From positions 196,174 through 260,173 of the forward strand of contig CAUYUJ010001725.1 of assembly GCA_963575745.1 (NCBI GenBank): DNA of 64,000 nucleotides. Reading direction: 5' to 3'. How positions within the stretch are numbered: position 1 is the first letter of the stretch; each line of letters opens with the position of its first letter. Below the pieces are notes generated by a model. The model saw only the letters and a list, made by a program, of their open reading frames with translations. It searched no databases and was not told where the DNA came from. This document shows positions 28,951-38,125 of the stretch, one piece after another. Both the position numbers and the translations under genes were made by a program. This stretch comes from Prorocentrum cordatum. Its lineage: Eukaryota > Sar > Dinophyceae > Prorocentrales > Prorocentraceae.

Positions 28951-29136
28951 GTTGCGCGCAGATGCCTCCCCCAGTTGGCCCCAGCTGGCTTCAACAACAG
29001 GCCCCCCGAATAGTCCAGGGCGGTCTCAGCACCCCAGAGGCGGCGCTGAGGTGTCAAACACCCCCCTAGGTTGTTCGGGAGGCCTGTTGGGGCCAGCCGA
29101 ACCTACCTGGAGGGGTGAGCTTTCTGCGCGCAGCCC
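28951..29136. mobile_element. Foldback element, family R4 complete copy (~186 bp)
   Basis: The ends form an inverted repeat (GGTTGCGCGCAG / CTGCGCGCAGCC), and the halves are complementary further in (GGCCCCAGCTGG..CAACAGGCC against GGCCTGTTGGGGCCAGCC). It ends about 65 bp upstream of sirtuin exon 1. Copies 18842-18965 and 19930-20095 appear to be half-elements. Confidence 0.6.
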
Positions 29137-29199
29137 GAAGCACTTCCATGATCCTTCACCCCGATCCTCTTGCTTCTCGTTCTGGTCCGCCCCCTCGAG

Positions 29200-29328
29200 G
29201 AGGATGAGGAGGAGGAGCTGCTCGACACCTTCGACCTCGCGGGCGTGGCGCGCTACATCCAGGAGTGTGGTGTGAGCCGCATCGTCGTCTGCTGCGGCGC
29301 TGGCATATCCACCAGCGCGGGGATTCCG
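29200..29328 (+). CDS. Sirtuin exon 1 of those visible (43 codons)
   Basis: After CTCGAG the exon reads EDEEEELLDTFDLAGVARYI, then QECGVSRIVVCCGAGISTSA, then GIP. It supplies the helix before the fold and the NAD-binding GAGIS loop; the usual VxTGAGIS is VCCGAGIS here. The donor side is CCG|GACGCC, a GA donor. It is phase 0 at both ends and is clearly not the first exon, since no Met precedes it in frame. Confidence 0.9.
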
Positions 29329-29336
29329 GACGCCAG

Positions 29337-29435
29337 GGTGTGGAGAAGGAGGAGGAGGAGGAGGAGGAGGAGGAGGAGGAGGAAGACGAGGAGGAGGAGG
29401 AGGAGGAGGAGGAGGAGGAGGAGGAGGAGGAGGGG

Positions 29436-29501
<66 letters not shown>

Positions 29502-29510
29502 AACGATGGC
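29337..29510 (+). repeat. (GGA)n then (GAC)n microsatellites in sirtuin intron 1
   Basis: Purine-rich GGA/GAG tract (29345-29435) followed by pure GAC repeats (29436-29505). Together with the CCT tract at 29650-29720 they fill most of the 441-nt intron. Confidence 0.95.
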
Positions 29511-29579
29511 AGGGGAAGGGAGGTGGAGGAGGGGGAGGAGGCGGGAGGAGGAGAGGCAGGAGGAGGAATCGCCCCACAC

Positions 29580-29760
29580 CTCCTGTGCTCTTGTCCCTTC
29601 CTCCCTCTCTCATTGCCCCCACACTCCCCTCTGCATCCCCCGTCCCCGTTCCCTCCTTTTCCTCCTCCTCCTCCTCGTCCTCCTCCTCCTCCTCGTCCTC
29701 CTCCCCCTCCCTCCTCTCCTCTGCTGCTCCCCCCCCCTCCTTCGCTCCTCTGGCCCGATG
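29580..29760 (+). repeat. (CCT)n-rich 3' part of sirtuin intron 1
   Basis: CTCC/CCT/CGTCCT triplets directly before the acceptor; can serve as the polypyrimidine tract. Confidence 0.85.
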
Positions 29761-29769
29761 GGTGGCCAG

Positions 29770-29829
29770 GACTTCCGGTCCCCCGGCACCGGGCTGTACG
29801 ACAACCTGCAGCGCTTCGACCTGCCAGAG
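29770..29829 (+). CDS. Sirtuin exon 2 (20 codons)
   Basis: Reads DFRSPGTGLYDNLQRFDLPE between CCAG| and |GCCGGG. Joined to exon 1 it restores the family signature GAGISTSAGIPDFRSPGTGL. GC donor. The direct repeat at the preceding intron ends is GGAC. Confidence 0.92.
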
Positions 29830-29884
29830 GCCGGGCCAGGGGAGCGGAGGCGGGAGGGAGGAAGGAGGTCGGAGGAGAAAGAGG

Positions 29885-30330
29885 AGGAGTAAGACGGAGG
29901 AGTAGGAAAGGATGGAAGTGAGAGAGGAAGGGAGGGAGGAGGAGGGCGAAGGAGGAGGGATGGAGGGTAGGAGAGGGGGGGAGGAGGAGGAGGAATAGGA
30001 CGAAAGAGGAGGAGGAAGGAGGAGGAGGAGGAGGAGAAGGAGAAGGAGAACGAGGCGAAAGAGGAGGAGGAGGGCGGAGGCGGAGGAGGAGGGAGGTGTA
30101 GAAGGAAAAGGCGAAAGAACAGGAGGAGGAGGAGCAGGGGGATGGGGAGGATCTGGGCGAAGAGGTGTGGAGAAAGGTAGGAGGACAGAAGACGGAGGTG
30201 GGAGGGGGGTGGGAAGGAGTTGGGAGGAGGGAGGAGGAGGGGGAGGATGGATTTGGGGATTGAGGAGGACGGAGGAAGTACAGCGCTGCAGGGAGAAGGA
30301 GAAGGGGGATGGGGAGGAAGGAGGAGGATG
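29885..30330 (+). repeat. (GGA)n-rich purine tract in sirtuin intron 2
   Basis: GGAGGAG with scattered A/G changes; minus-strand Ser/Pro-rich frames are repeat translations. Confidence 0.9.
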
Positions 30331-31084
30331 ACGGAGTTCTGATGTTTTTGGAGGTTCCTGGTCGGCTTTCGACTGATTTCGAGAGGTCGGGGAGGCTTTC
30401 TCGTGAGGAATGAGGAGGGGAGGTTTTCTAATGTTTTGATTTTTGCGAGAGGTTTACAGTTTCGGGGTTTGCGTTTGTTTCCGGGCATGGGGGGATGGGG
30501 GGAGCACTGAGAAGAGGAGGTAGAAGTGGGAGGAAGAAGGGCGTGGGCGGAGGGCGAGGGCAGAGAAGATGAGGGAAGGGGTGAGGGAGAGGGAACGAGG
30601 AGGGGGAGGACACGCGGGTGACATGAAGCCCATATTGGCTTGCTTGTCAGTGCCCGCCATGGCCATCTCCATCGCGTCCATGTCCACGGTAGTGGCGATC
30701 GTCAATGTGATATTGATGACCACGGTGATGGCTATGATGACCATGACCACGCCGATCATCTTCATGGTGATGATCATGACCCTCATCATGATCAGGATGA
30801 TGTGCCCCCTCCCCCTCCGCCGCATCCCGTCCTAAACTCGTAGCGAAGACGCGCTGCTGGGGCGGAGTCATGGGCTCTCATGTCCCAAGCAGCGTTTGCA
30901 CTCAGGAGCCCTTATTCGGCTCTTTCTGAGGAACTCGATGGATATGTTGGTTTTCCCCACGTTGCGGCGGCCCGTGCCGCCTTGTGGGCGCCTCGTCAGC
31001 GCCCCGCGCTTGGGGCGTGGATTGAGTTTGCGCCACGCTGCCTCCCGTAGCGCGTCGTGGGCGCCCCGCGCTTGGCGTATCTGT
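30331..31084. other. Intronic stretch, degenerate (ATGACC)n core, no gene
   Basis: 30650-30800 is a degenerate run of CAT/ATG/GAC words giving a Met/Ile-rich frame that mimics membrane segments. 30950-31075 contains a repeated GCCTCGTCAGCGCC/GCGTCGTGGGCGCC phrase also present at 31605-31710. No credible gene. Confidence 0.5.
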
Positions 31085-31107
31085 GTGTGAGTGTGTGTGT
31101 GTGTGAG

Positions 31108-31139
<32 letters not shown>

Positions 31140-31590
31140 CGTGCGTGTGTGTGTGTGTGAGTGTGCGTGTGAGCGTGCGAGTGTGCGAGTGTGCGTGTGT
31201 GCGTGTGTGCTTGTGTGTGTGCGTGTGTGCGTGTGTGCGTGTGTGTGTGTGTGTGTGCGTGTGTGCGTGTGTGCGTGTGTGCGTGTGCGTGCGTGTGTGT
31301 GTGTGTGCGTGTGTGTGTGTGTGCGTGCGTGTGTGTGTGTGAGTGTGCGTGTGAGCGTGCGAGTGTGCGTGTGTGCGTGTGTGCGTGTGTGCTTGTGTGC
31401 NNNNNNNNNNNNNNNNNNNNNNNNNNNNNNNNNNNNNNNNNNNNNNNNNNNNNNNNNNNNNNNNNNNNNNNNNNNNNNNNNNNNNNNNNNNNNNNNNNNN
31501 GTGCGTGTGCGTGTGCGTGTGCGTGTGCGTGTGCGTGTGCGTGTGCGTGTGCGTGTGCGTGTGCGTGTGCGCGTGTGTGTGCGTGTGTGT
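31085..31590 (+). repeat. (GT)n/(GTGC)n microsatellite containing an assembly gap
   Basis: GTGTGTGC repeats on both sides of the gap. Cys/Val and Thr/His open frames are repeat translations. True length is unknown because of the gap. Confidence 0.95.
31401..31500. other. Assembly gap (100 N)
   Basis: One hundred undetermined bases inside the GT repeat; the round number suggests a placeholder length. Confidence 1.
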
Positions 31591-31790
31591 GGCGGGGTTG
31601 CTCCACGTTGCCGCCCGTGCCGCCTCGTGGGCGCCCCCCCGCGTTTGGTTTTGGGGGGGTCTGCCGAGGTTACGCCATGCTGCCGCCCGTGCCGCCTCGT
31701 GGGCGCCCCGGGCTCCGAGCTTGCAGCACATAGCGTTCGCCATCTAGCTTCCACTACGCATCTTAAGGATGAGCGTCTCTCCAAGGCGAC

Positions 31791-31921
31791 TTGGCATCGC
31801 TCGGACATGTGCATTTTTCCTTCGGCGAGGACCATGAAGGAGCATCCTTGATCACTCGTCGAAAAAACCATGCACGAAACCGAAAAAAAAACACAGGGAA
31901 TGGACGTCCGAGCGATGGCCA
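31791..31921. mobile_element. TIR element, family M1 copy 1 (131 bp)
   Basis: Ends TTGGCATCGCTCGGACATG and ACGTCCGAGCGATGGCCA are inverted repeats with one indel. The interior carries ATTTTTCCTTCGGCGAGGAC and a CACGAAACCGAAAAAA phrase, conserved in copies at 50954, 51251 and 60765. It sits in sirtuin intron 2. No coding capacity. Confidence 0.8.
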
Positions 31922-32094
31922 GGTGACTCTTTGCATCCTTCCCTCTCGGTCCATCCTTGGCCGCGTTCGCTGGTCGCGACCCACTCGCAAAGTGTCGGCA
32001 TGGCCTTCCATTGCCATTTGCAACTTGATCGCGCGGCGTCCTATTACACGGGTTGAGAAAACGTGTCTGAATATGCGAACAGGGCGCCCAGCTG

Positions 32095-32737
32095 CTAATG
32101 GGGGGGCTGGGAGGGGTGGGGGAAGGGCATGCACCGTGCACCTAAGAATCTGGCAGCCCCGGCCGGGCCCGCAGCCGTGCCTCCAGGGCGGCGCGCCAGG
32201 CCTCCGCGCCACCGTTGGCGCGCACCGCCGGCGTCAGCAGTAGCATGGCCTCCCGCGGAAACAGCGTTGGCTCCCACCCGCGGCACGGCCTCGCCGACAA
32301 CTGCGCCCTCCGCGCCGCCGAAGCGCCGCAGCGCAGGCACGCCCCCCGGCCCGCGCTGCGCCGCTGCGTGCGCTTGCCACGCGGCGCCTGCGAAAAGGGC
32401 GTGCGCTACCTCGGCCGGCGCCGGAGGCGCGACGGCCCCGCTAGCCTCAATCGTTGCCCGGGCTCGCCGGCGGGGCAACAAAGGGGGGAGCTGGCGCCGA
32501 CGGCTTTGCTGGCGGGGGCCGAGCTCTCTTGGCGGCGCGGGGCCGTCGCGCGGCAGTCCAGCGGCGACGCACGCGCGAGCCCTCGATCACGCGGCTTTCG
32601 TAGTTGGCTCGCAAGGCCGCCAGCTCGACCGCGGCGAGCACGCGCTGCGCTGCGTCCAGCGCCCTCAGCTGGAAATCGCGTTCCAAGCTGAGCGCCGGCG
32701 GGGGGAAATGGGCCCTGGCCACGGGATGACTGTACAC
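32095..32737 (-). other. GC-rich coding-like region on the minus strand, unassigned
   Basis: Minus frames 32737-32447 (LSLERDFQLRALDAAQRVLA..AALRANYESRVIEGSRVRRR) and 32481-32095 (Ala/Gly-rich) look more like coding sequence than their surroundings, with helical composition and a GC-rich third position. They are in different frames and show no domain. They may be a decayed retroelement ORF inside the sirtuin intron. Confidence 0.3.
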
Positions 32738-33000
32738 AGCATAGTTTACGCAACATAGCTTGCATCACATAGCTTATATCACATAGTTCACACTCCATGA
32801 CTCACATCTCCAGCACACACCGCATAGCTCGTGTGGCATAGCTTACACCACATAATTAGCTTCCGCCGTATAGGTTCCCCTCCATAGCTCAAACCTCATA
32901 ACCATCACGTACAAAATATAGCATTCACCACACGGCTTGCACCGCATAGCTTTTACCTCCACAGTGCAAAACCGCATTGTTCGGAATCTAAGCTAGCTGG
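32725..33000 (+). repeat. Degenerate ~14-bp minisatellite (CACATAGCTTA-like)
   Basis: Units such as CATCACATAGCTTA repeat about every 13-14 bp. The reverse complement resembles the 21725-22410 unit (both contain a TATGTG(A/G)TG core). Confidence 0.7.
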
Positions 33001-33274
33001 CACCGCTACATTGCTATTCCAGAATCAGCCAAGCCCCGTCCATAACAAATGGTGAGGTCAAGTCCCGCCTCATTGTCAAGTCCCGCCCCGCGGTCGAGCA
33101 AGTCCTGGAACAGCGTGAGGCTGACCAGGAGTGCCCAAGGAAACTGACCTCCACCGCAGTACTGCGATATCGGAGGTTCTATGGAGGAGCAGGCGTAGCA
33201 AGACCAGGAGTAGGAGGAGGGAGACGAGGAGAAGGCGTGCTCTAGGTGGGCATTGGAGACCCTCGGGGAAGGAT

Positions 33275-33450
33275 GGGGAAGAGGAGGAGGAGGAGGAGGA
33301 GGAGGAGGAGGAGGAGGAGGAGGAGGAGGGGGGAGCAGGCGGGAGGCCGCGCGCATGCTCCGCTGTGACGGTCGGCCTGGGGAGCGGAAGCTGCTCCGCA
33401 CGCCTGCGGCGTGCTTGTCCGCCACGTGTTTCGCCAGGTCCAGTCGAGGC

Positions 33451-33500
<50 letters not shown>

Positions 33501-33545
33501 TGTGGATGTCGATGTCGATGTCGTCGTCGTTGTCGTTGTCGTCGC
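33275..33545 (+). repeat. (GGA)n and (CGT)n microsatellites
   Basis: GGA run at 33280-33330 and CGT run at 33453-33545 with GATGTC interruptions, separated by about 120 unique bases. Confidence 0.95.
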
Positions 33546-34229
33546 CTGACAAGTTCGTGGGCCATCTCGAAAGGCTCTCGTCGCCACGTCTGGGCGAAAC
33601 TCGAAAAAAACCAGCGAGGATTGGCCCCGGGAGGGATCCAGGGACCGGCGTGGATCAGGGCATTCCTTGTGGAGGCCGGAGGTCACGAGGCGTCTCGCCA
33701 GAATTGCGGCCCCTGCAGGGCCGGCCTGCCCCCCCCCCTCGTCCTCGATCCGTTTCTTCCGTGGAGTGCTGGTCTGGTCGGGGCGTGTTGCCCTAGTCTG
33801 CTCAGGCCTCGGCCCTCGGGAGTGGACAGAGCCTTCCTCAGCAGAACGCTCTTGGGTGAAAGTTCCCCGTGGCACTCAAAGTGTGCCGGGCACCGCCTCT
33901 CGAGTGGGCCCCAGCGGGGTAGTGAATCGACATCCCAAGCCAAACGGATGTATCTGGCGAGACGCACGTCGATTGGCGAAACCGACTGCGGGCTGCACCA
34001 CCACACCCGAGTACCAATGCCGAGTGAAGTGGTGCAGATTTCCTCAGTCCACTTGTCTGGGTGGGCGCTCTGGTAATGCCCGCTTCCCCTTTGCGATGAC
34101 CACCTGCTTGCCCTGCCAAGCAGCGTGCGCCGCCGTCTGCCCGCCCATTCGTCTAGCGTGTTGGCCCTCTGACCCGCAGCGCTTCTCGAGCTTTTTGGAG
34201 CTCTGTGACGCGTCGACCGCCGCCGCCCT

Positions 34230-34995
34230 CTCCCTTGTCTCCTCCTCCTCCTCCTCCTCCTCCTCCTCCTCCTCCTCCCCTCCTCCTCCTCCTCCTCCTG
34301 GCGAGGTTGGGGGGAGGGTGCCGAAGCGAGTCCCCAGGCTCAGCAGGGCTTCAGTCGGACACCACGTGGGATGCTCCCGCACACGTGCACCGTCAAGAGT
34401 GCCGCGGGTGCGGCACCGGAGTGTCGGACCATCCAGACCGGTCGCACGCCTCGCTCCCCCTCCTCCTCCTCCCTCCTCCTCCTCCTCCTCCCTCCTCCTC
34501 CTCCTCCTCCTCCTCATCCTCATCCTCCTCCTCCTCCTCCCCCCCCCCTCCTCCTCCTCCTCCTCCTCCTCCTCCTCCTCCTCCTCCTCCTCCTCCTCCT
34601 CCTCCCCTCCTCCTCCTCCTCCTCCTCCTGGCGAGGCTGGGGGGAGGGTGCCGAAGCGAGTCCCCAGGCTCAGCAGGGCTTCAGTCGGACACCACGTGGG
34701 ATGCTCCCGCACACGTGCACCGTCAAGAGTGCCGCGGGTGCGGCACCGGAGTGTCGGACCATCCAGACCGGTCGCACGCCTCGCTCCTCCCTCCTCCTCC
34801 TTCTCCTCCTCCTCCTCCTCCTCCTCCTCCTCCTCCCTCATCCTCATCCTCCTCTTCCTCCCCCCCTTACTCCTCCTCTCTCCTCCTCCTCCTCCTCCTC
34901 CTCCTCCTCCTCCTCCTCCTCCTCCTCCTCCTCCTCCTCTCCTCCTCCTCCCCCTCCCCCTCCCCCCCCCCCCTTCTCCTTATTCTCCTCCTCCC
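34230..34995 (+). repeat. (CCT)n tracts around a duplicated 156-bp segment
   Basis: Segments 34301-34456 and 34631-34786 are nearly identical (GCGAGGTTGG / GCGAGGCTGG at the start is the main difference seen) and lie 330 bp apart. CCT tracts precede, separate and follow them. Long Pro/Ser/Leu frames through here are artefacts of the repeats. Confidence 0.95.
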
Positions 34996-35006
34996 CCCCC
35001 CTTCCC

Positions 35007-35141
35007 CACAGAGCCACCGCCTCTGGCCAGGCGCGCCCTGGGCCCCGGAGCGGCGCACATGCCTCCCTGACGGAGCTCAGGGGGGGCGCGGGCGCCGATC
35101 CTGGGCCCAGGGCGCGCCTGGCCAGAGGAGGTGGCTCTGTG
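35007..35141. repeat. Inverted repeat joining a CCT tract to a GGA tract
   Basis: Arms 35007-35044 and 35104-35141 are reverse complements at 37 of 38 positions (CACAGAGCCACC..CTCTGGCCAGGCGCG). The left arm is preceded by CCT repeats and the right followed by GGA repeats, so complementarity extends, imperfectly, for hundreds of bases around a ~59-base loop. Confidence 0.9.
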
Positions 35142-35144
35142 CGG

Positions 35145-35350
35145 AAAGGGGAGGGGGAGGGGGGCTGAGGGGGAGGAGGAGAGAAAGGAGGAGGAGGAGG
35201 AGGAGGAGGAGGAGAAAAAGGAGGAGGAGAAAGGAGGAGATGGAGGAGAAAAGAGAAAGGAGGAGGAGAGAGGAGAAAATGGAGGAGAAAGGGAGGAGGA
35301 GAAAAAGGAGGAGGGGGAGGGGGAGGAAGAAAAAGAGGAGAAGGATGAGG
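35145..35350 (+). repeat. (GGA)n-rich purine tract
   Basis: Continuation of the right arm of the 35.0-kb inverted repeat; Glu/Lys-rich frames are repeat translations. Confidence 0.9.
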
Positions 35351-35602
35351 TGGAGGGGGAACAGGAGGTGGCTCTGGGCGGTAGATTTAAGTCGGGCGTG
35401 TCCCTCCAGAGAAGGAAACGTAAACAAGATACGGTATAGTCTGGGGACGGTGTTTCTATCTTTGTTGATCATGTTTGAGCAGGTTTGACGGTTTTTTCTT
35501 CCAAAACCCGCCTGTATGTAGGAGGACATGCCCGACCTAGCGGTAGATACGCGAGGATTTCGGCGCCGTGTCCCGCCCCGCCCCCTCCCTTCCCCCCCCG
35601 AG

Positions 35603-35635
35603 GCGGAGTGCATGTTCGACTTGGAGTACTTCCAG
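35603..35635 (+). CDS. Sirtuin exon 3 (33-nt micro-exon)
   Basis: GCG to CAG reads AECMFDLEYFQ after CCCGAG| and before |GAGCCC. Joined to exon 2 it gives DLPEAECMFDLEYFQ, matching the PEAxFDLxYF segment of the family. GA donor. The intron ends share GAGGC (5') and CAGGAG (3'). Confidence 0.88.
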
Positions 35636-36690
35636 GAGCCCCGTGGGTCGGGCCAGGCGGGCGCCTCAGAGCTCTCTCGGGCGTCGCGGCTCGGGTGGGC
35701 TCTGGGGTGCGCCCGCCCCCCCCCCACCGCCCCGCCCTCACCCTTGTCGCCCTTGACCCCCCGGAGGGAAAACGACGAAGGCAGGGGAAGGGCGTCGTTC
35801 ACCCTTCTTGCTGCCTCGGGGCGGCTTCTCGCCGGCACGGCTCACTCCGCACTGGAACTCTCAGCAGACTGCGTCCCTTGGCAGGTCCTGGGGCCGACTT
35901 GTGACCACCGAGCCCGGACCTCCAAGCTGTTTTGGGGAGATCGGGCCCGACGCATGGTTTCCGACATGTTCGGCGCTTGGAGGCCGTCGTCGCGCTCCAG
36001 GACCGCGGAACGGCGATCCGCGATGAAACACCGGCCCCGAGGAGAGGTCAAGAGGGCCAGGGGACACGTGATGAGAATGCCGAACATCGGATCGTTCGGT
36101 TCTTCCCCGCTCATCCTCCATCCTCTTCGTCCTAGTGCCTCCTCCTGTTCTCTTCCCCCATCCTCCATCTCTGCCGTCCGTCATCCCTCCTATTACCTCC
36201 TCCTCCGTATCCCTTCATTAATTTCCTCCGCTCCCCCTGCGTTTCCCCGATAGCTACTCCTCAAAGGCCTCCCAGATAATCTTAAGAAGGGCCGAAAGGG
36301 CCCCAAGGAACGCCCAAGGCGGCATAAGGAGGCCCATAGGGCGTTCATAGAGGCCCAAGGGTGGGAACCAAGTGTGATCGGAGTGGGCGAGCGCTGAAAA
36401 GGAGTTGTAGACTTTTAAGATGGATGACCGTGCTATTGACATGCAGGTGTGTTTCAAGTACACCGATCCTTCGGACAGAATCGCAAACGTTGGGCGAATG
36501 TTTGGCCAAGCGTTTCGGCTATGTGTTCCCCCAGTCGGTGTGTAATCTCTTGGGGGAACGCTTGGGGAAGGAAAGGGGGCGAGGAGGAGCATGAGAAACA
36601 GCAGCAGCAGCAGGAGCAGGAGCAGAAGGAGAACGAAACATGAAAAGGCGGACGTGGGGGAGGAAAATAAATGAGACCTCTTGGGACTTC
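35636..36690. other. Intron 3, 5' part, no gene recognised
   Basis: Mixed unique-looking sequence with a CT-rich stretch (36090-36240) and loosely repeated GGCCCAAGG words (36285-36365). No domain in any frame. Confidence 0.4.
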
Positions 36691-36696
36691 TTGGGT

Positions 36697-36718
36697 TCCG
36701 TCGCCATTGTGGCTCAAG
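36697..36718 (+). other. Relic of the dinoflagellate spliced leader
   Basis: Over 22 bases it matches the known trans-spliced leader at 20 positions if T is accepted at the degenerate first base; the changes are A to C at position 6 and T to G at position 13. It ends GGCTCAAG as expected. A match this good is very unlikely by chance in 64 kb. It suggests an mRNA was reverse transcribed and inserted here; what followed the leader is no longer recognisable. Confidence 0.65.
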
Positions 36719-37241
36719 TCTGGAGGCGCTGCTCAAGAGTTTGATCATTTTGGTGAGAGGTAAGTCGCGGCCCCAAACAGATTACCTGGCATCCGCCCGC
36801 CAGGTGTCGCACATGTTCGACGCGCTCTGTCTACAGAACCATCTCCTTTTCCCGTTCACCCTTCTTCGATGGCTCCTGCACTTGGTCACTTCTCGTACGC
36901 GCCTTGAGTTCGTGAGGGGATAATGAGGGCGGGGAGTGGACGGTCATAGAAGGAGGAGGCTGAGGAAAGAGGCAAGCCCAATACGAACCACAAGACATGG
37001 TTTGTCCGTTGTGCGATTGCAAGAAGGTCGCTCCAAATGCTTGGTGCAAACATTGTGTTTCGACGTTTCCTCGCCTCGTTGTTGATAAGTTGCCTCTTGC
37101 TCATTGGACTTGGACCGCGCACGCTTCGCCCCCAGGCCTCCTCTGGCACGGTCGCAGATGGGGCGGCGGCAAAGGTTGCTTCCTAGCAGGCGGCAGAGGT
37201 GGAGGCAAAGGGGTCACAGGCAAGGGCTCCGTGGTGTCAGG

Positions 37242-37427
37242 TACTCCAAATTTCGTAATAAAAGGGAGGGGGTCTGAACCCTCCAAGACAAGCCATTTCA
37301 GACCCCCCCCTGTGGGAGAACCCTCCAAAACATCGTCCCCAGACCCCCCCAGGCCCTCTAAGATAGCCTGGAAGAGACCCCCCCCGAAATTAGACCCCCC
37401 TCCCTTTATCACGAAATCTGGAGTAGT
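37242..37427. mobile_element. Foldback element (~186 bp) in sirtuin intron 3
   Basis: The ends ACTCCAAATTTCGTAATAAA and, reverse-complemented, CTCCAGATTTCGTGATAAA are inverted repeats that continue through GGGAGGGGG..TCT. The interior has repeated CAGACCCCCCC phrases. No coding capacity. Confidence 0.65.
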
Positions 37428-37499
37428 CAACTCCGGCCTCAGCTCCAAGATTCAGCTGCAATTCCGCCGATGCCCGCTGGCCCTGCTTCGAACACCGCG

Positions 37500-38125
37500 A
37501 GGGGCGAGGCATCGGAGTTGGCTCGATTGAGAAGGCGGGCGATCGGTCTGTACAAGCGCTACTATGACGTTGCGAAGCACATGTTGGCGGCGGAAACAAA
37601 GCCGAGGCATGTTCTTTCGGAACATTTGGCAGCTCACTAAGAGCACGGACGCGTGCGTCGCTTGGTGAAGCGGATGGAGGCGGAGCTGGCCCCGCTCCTC
37701 CGCACGCAGCACGAGAAGGGCAAGCAGTTGCGCACGTCTCTCGTCGATGCTGATCGTGAATTCACAAGGCAGTGCGTAAATTTGCGGCCGGATCTCAAAT
37801 CTGCGCGGTTGCCCCAGTGGTTCCCTCGGCTCGAGGATCTCGCTAAGAGCAAAGTGGACCCAGGCTCGATAATCAGCTGCGACATCCTCGAGGACTTCGG
37901 CAAGGATGAGGAGCTGAGTCTTTCCGCCAAGGACCGCGATGATCTGCAGAGTCGCGCCGGGGAGCCGCCTCGGGGCAGCGCGGACTTCTTTCTCGAGGGC
38001 GATCGGGCATGCGAAGTCGGTACAGGTAAGGCAAGCGCGGCTGCCGGTCAAGAAGCGGAACACACAGAACGGCGAAGCGGCCGAGATGGCGATGCGCAGT
38101 CAATCTCGTGTTGCAGCCGCTGAAT
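37500..38125 (+). pseudogene. Unassigned helical ORF remnant with an in-frame stop
   Basis: The frame reads EASELARLRRRAIGLYKRYY..DVAKHMLAAETKPRHVLSEH, then a stop at 37638, then VRRLVKRMEAELAPLLRTQH, LPQWFPRLEDLAKSK and ILEDFGKDEELSLSAKDRDD. Composition is protein-like and mostly helical; about 200 codons in total. No family recognised. A retroelement gag-like or host-derived pseudogene within intron 3 are both possible. Confidence 0.4.

Noticed and set aside
30569-30835. Small plus-strand frame that looks like a multi-pass membrane protein (Met/Ile/Val-rich)
   Set aside because: The DNA is a degenerate ATG/ATC/GAC word repeat; hydrophobicity is a by-product.
31085-31590. Cys/Val and Thr/His repeat proteins
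   Set aside because: Translations of a GT dinucleotide tract across an assembly gap.
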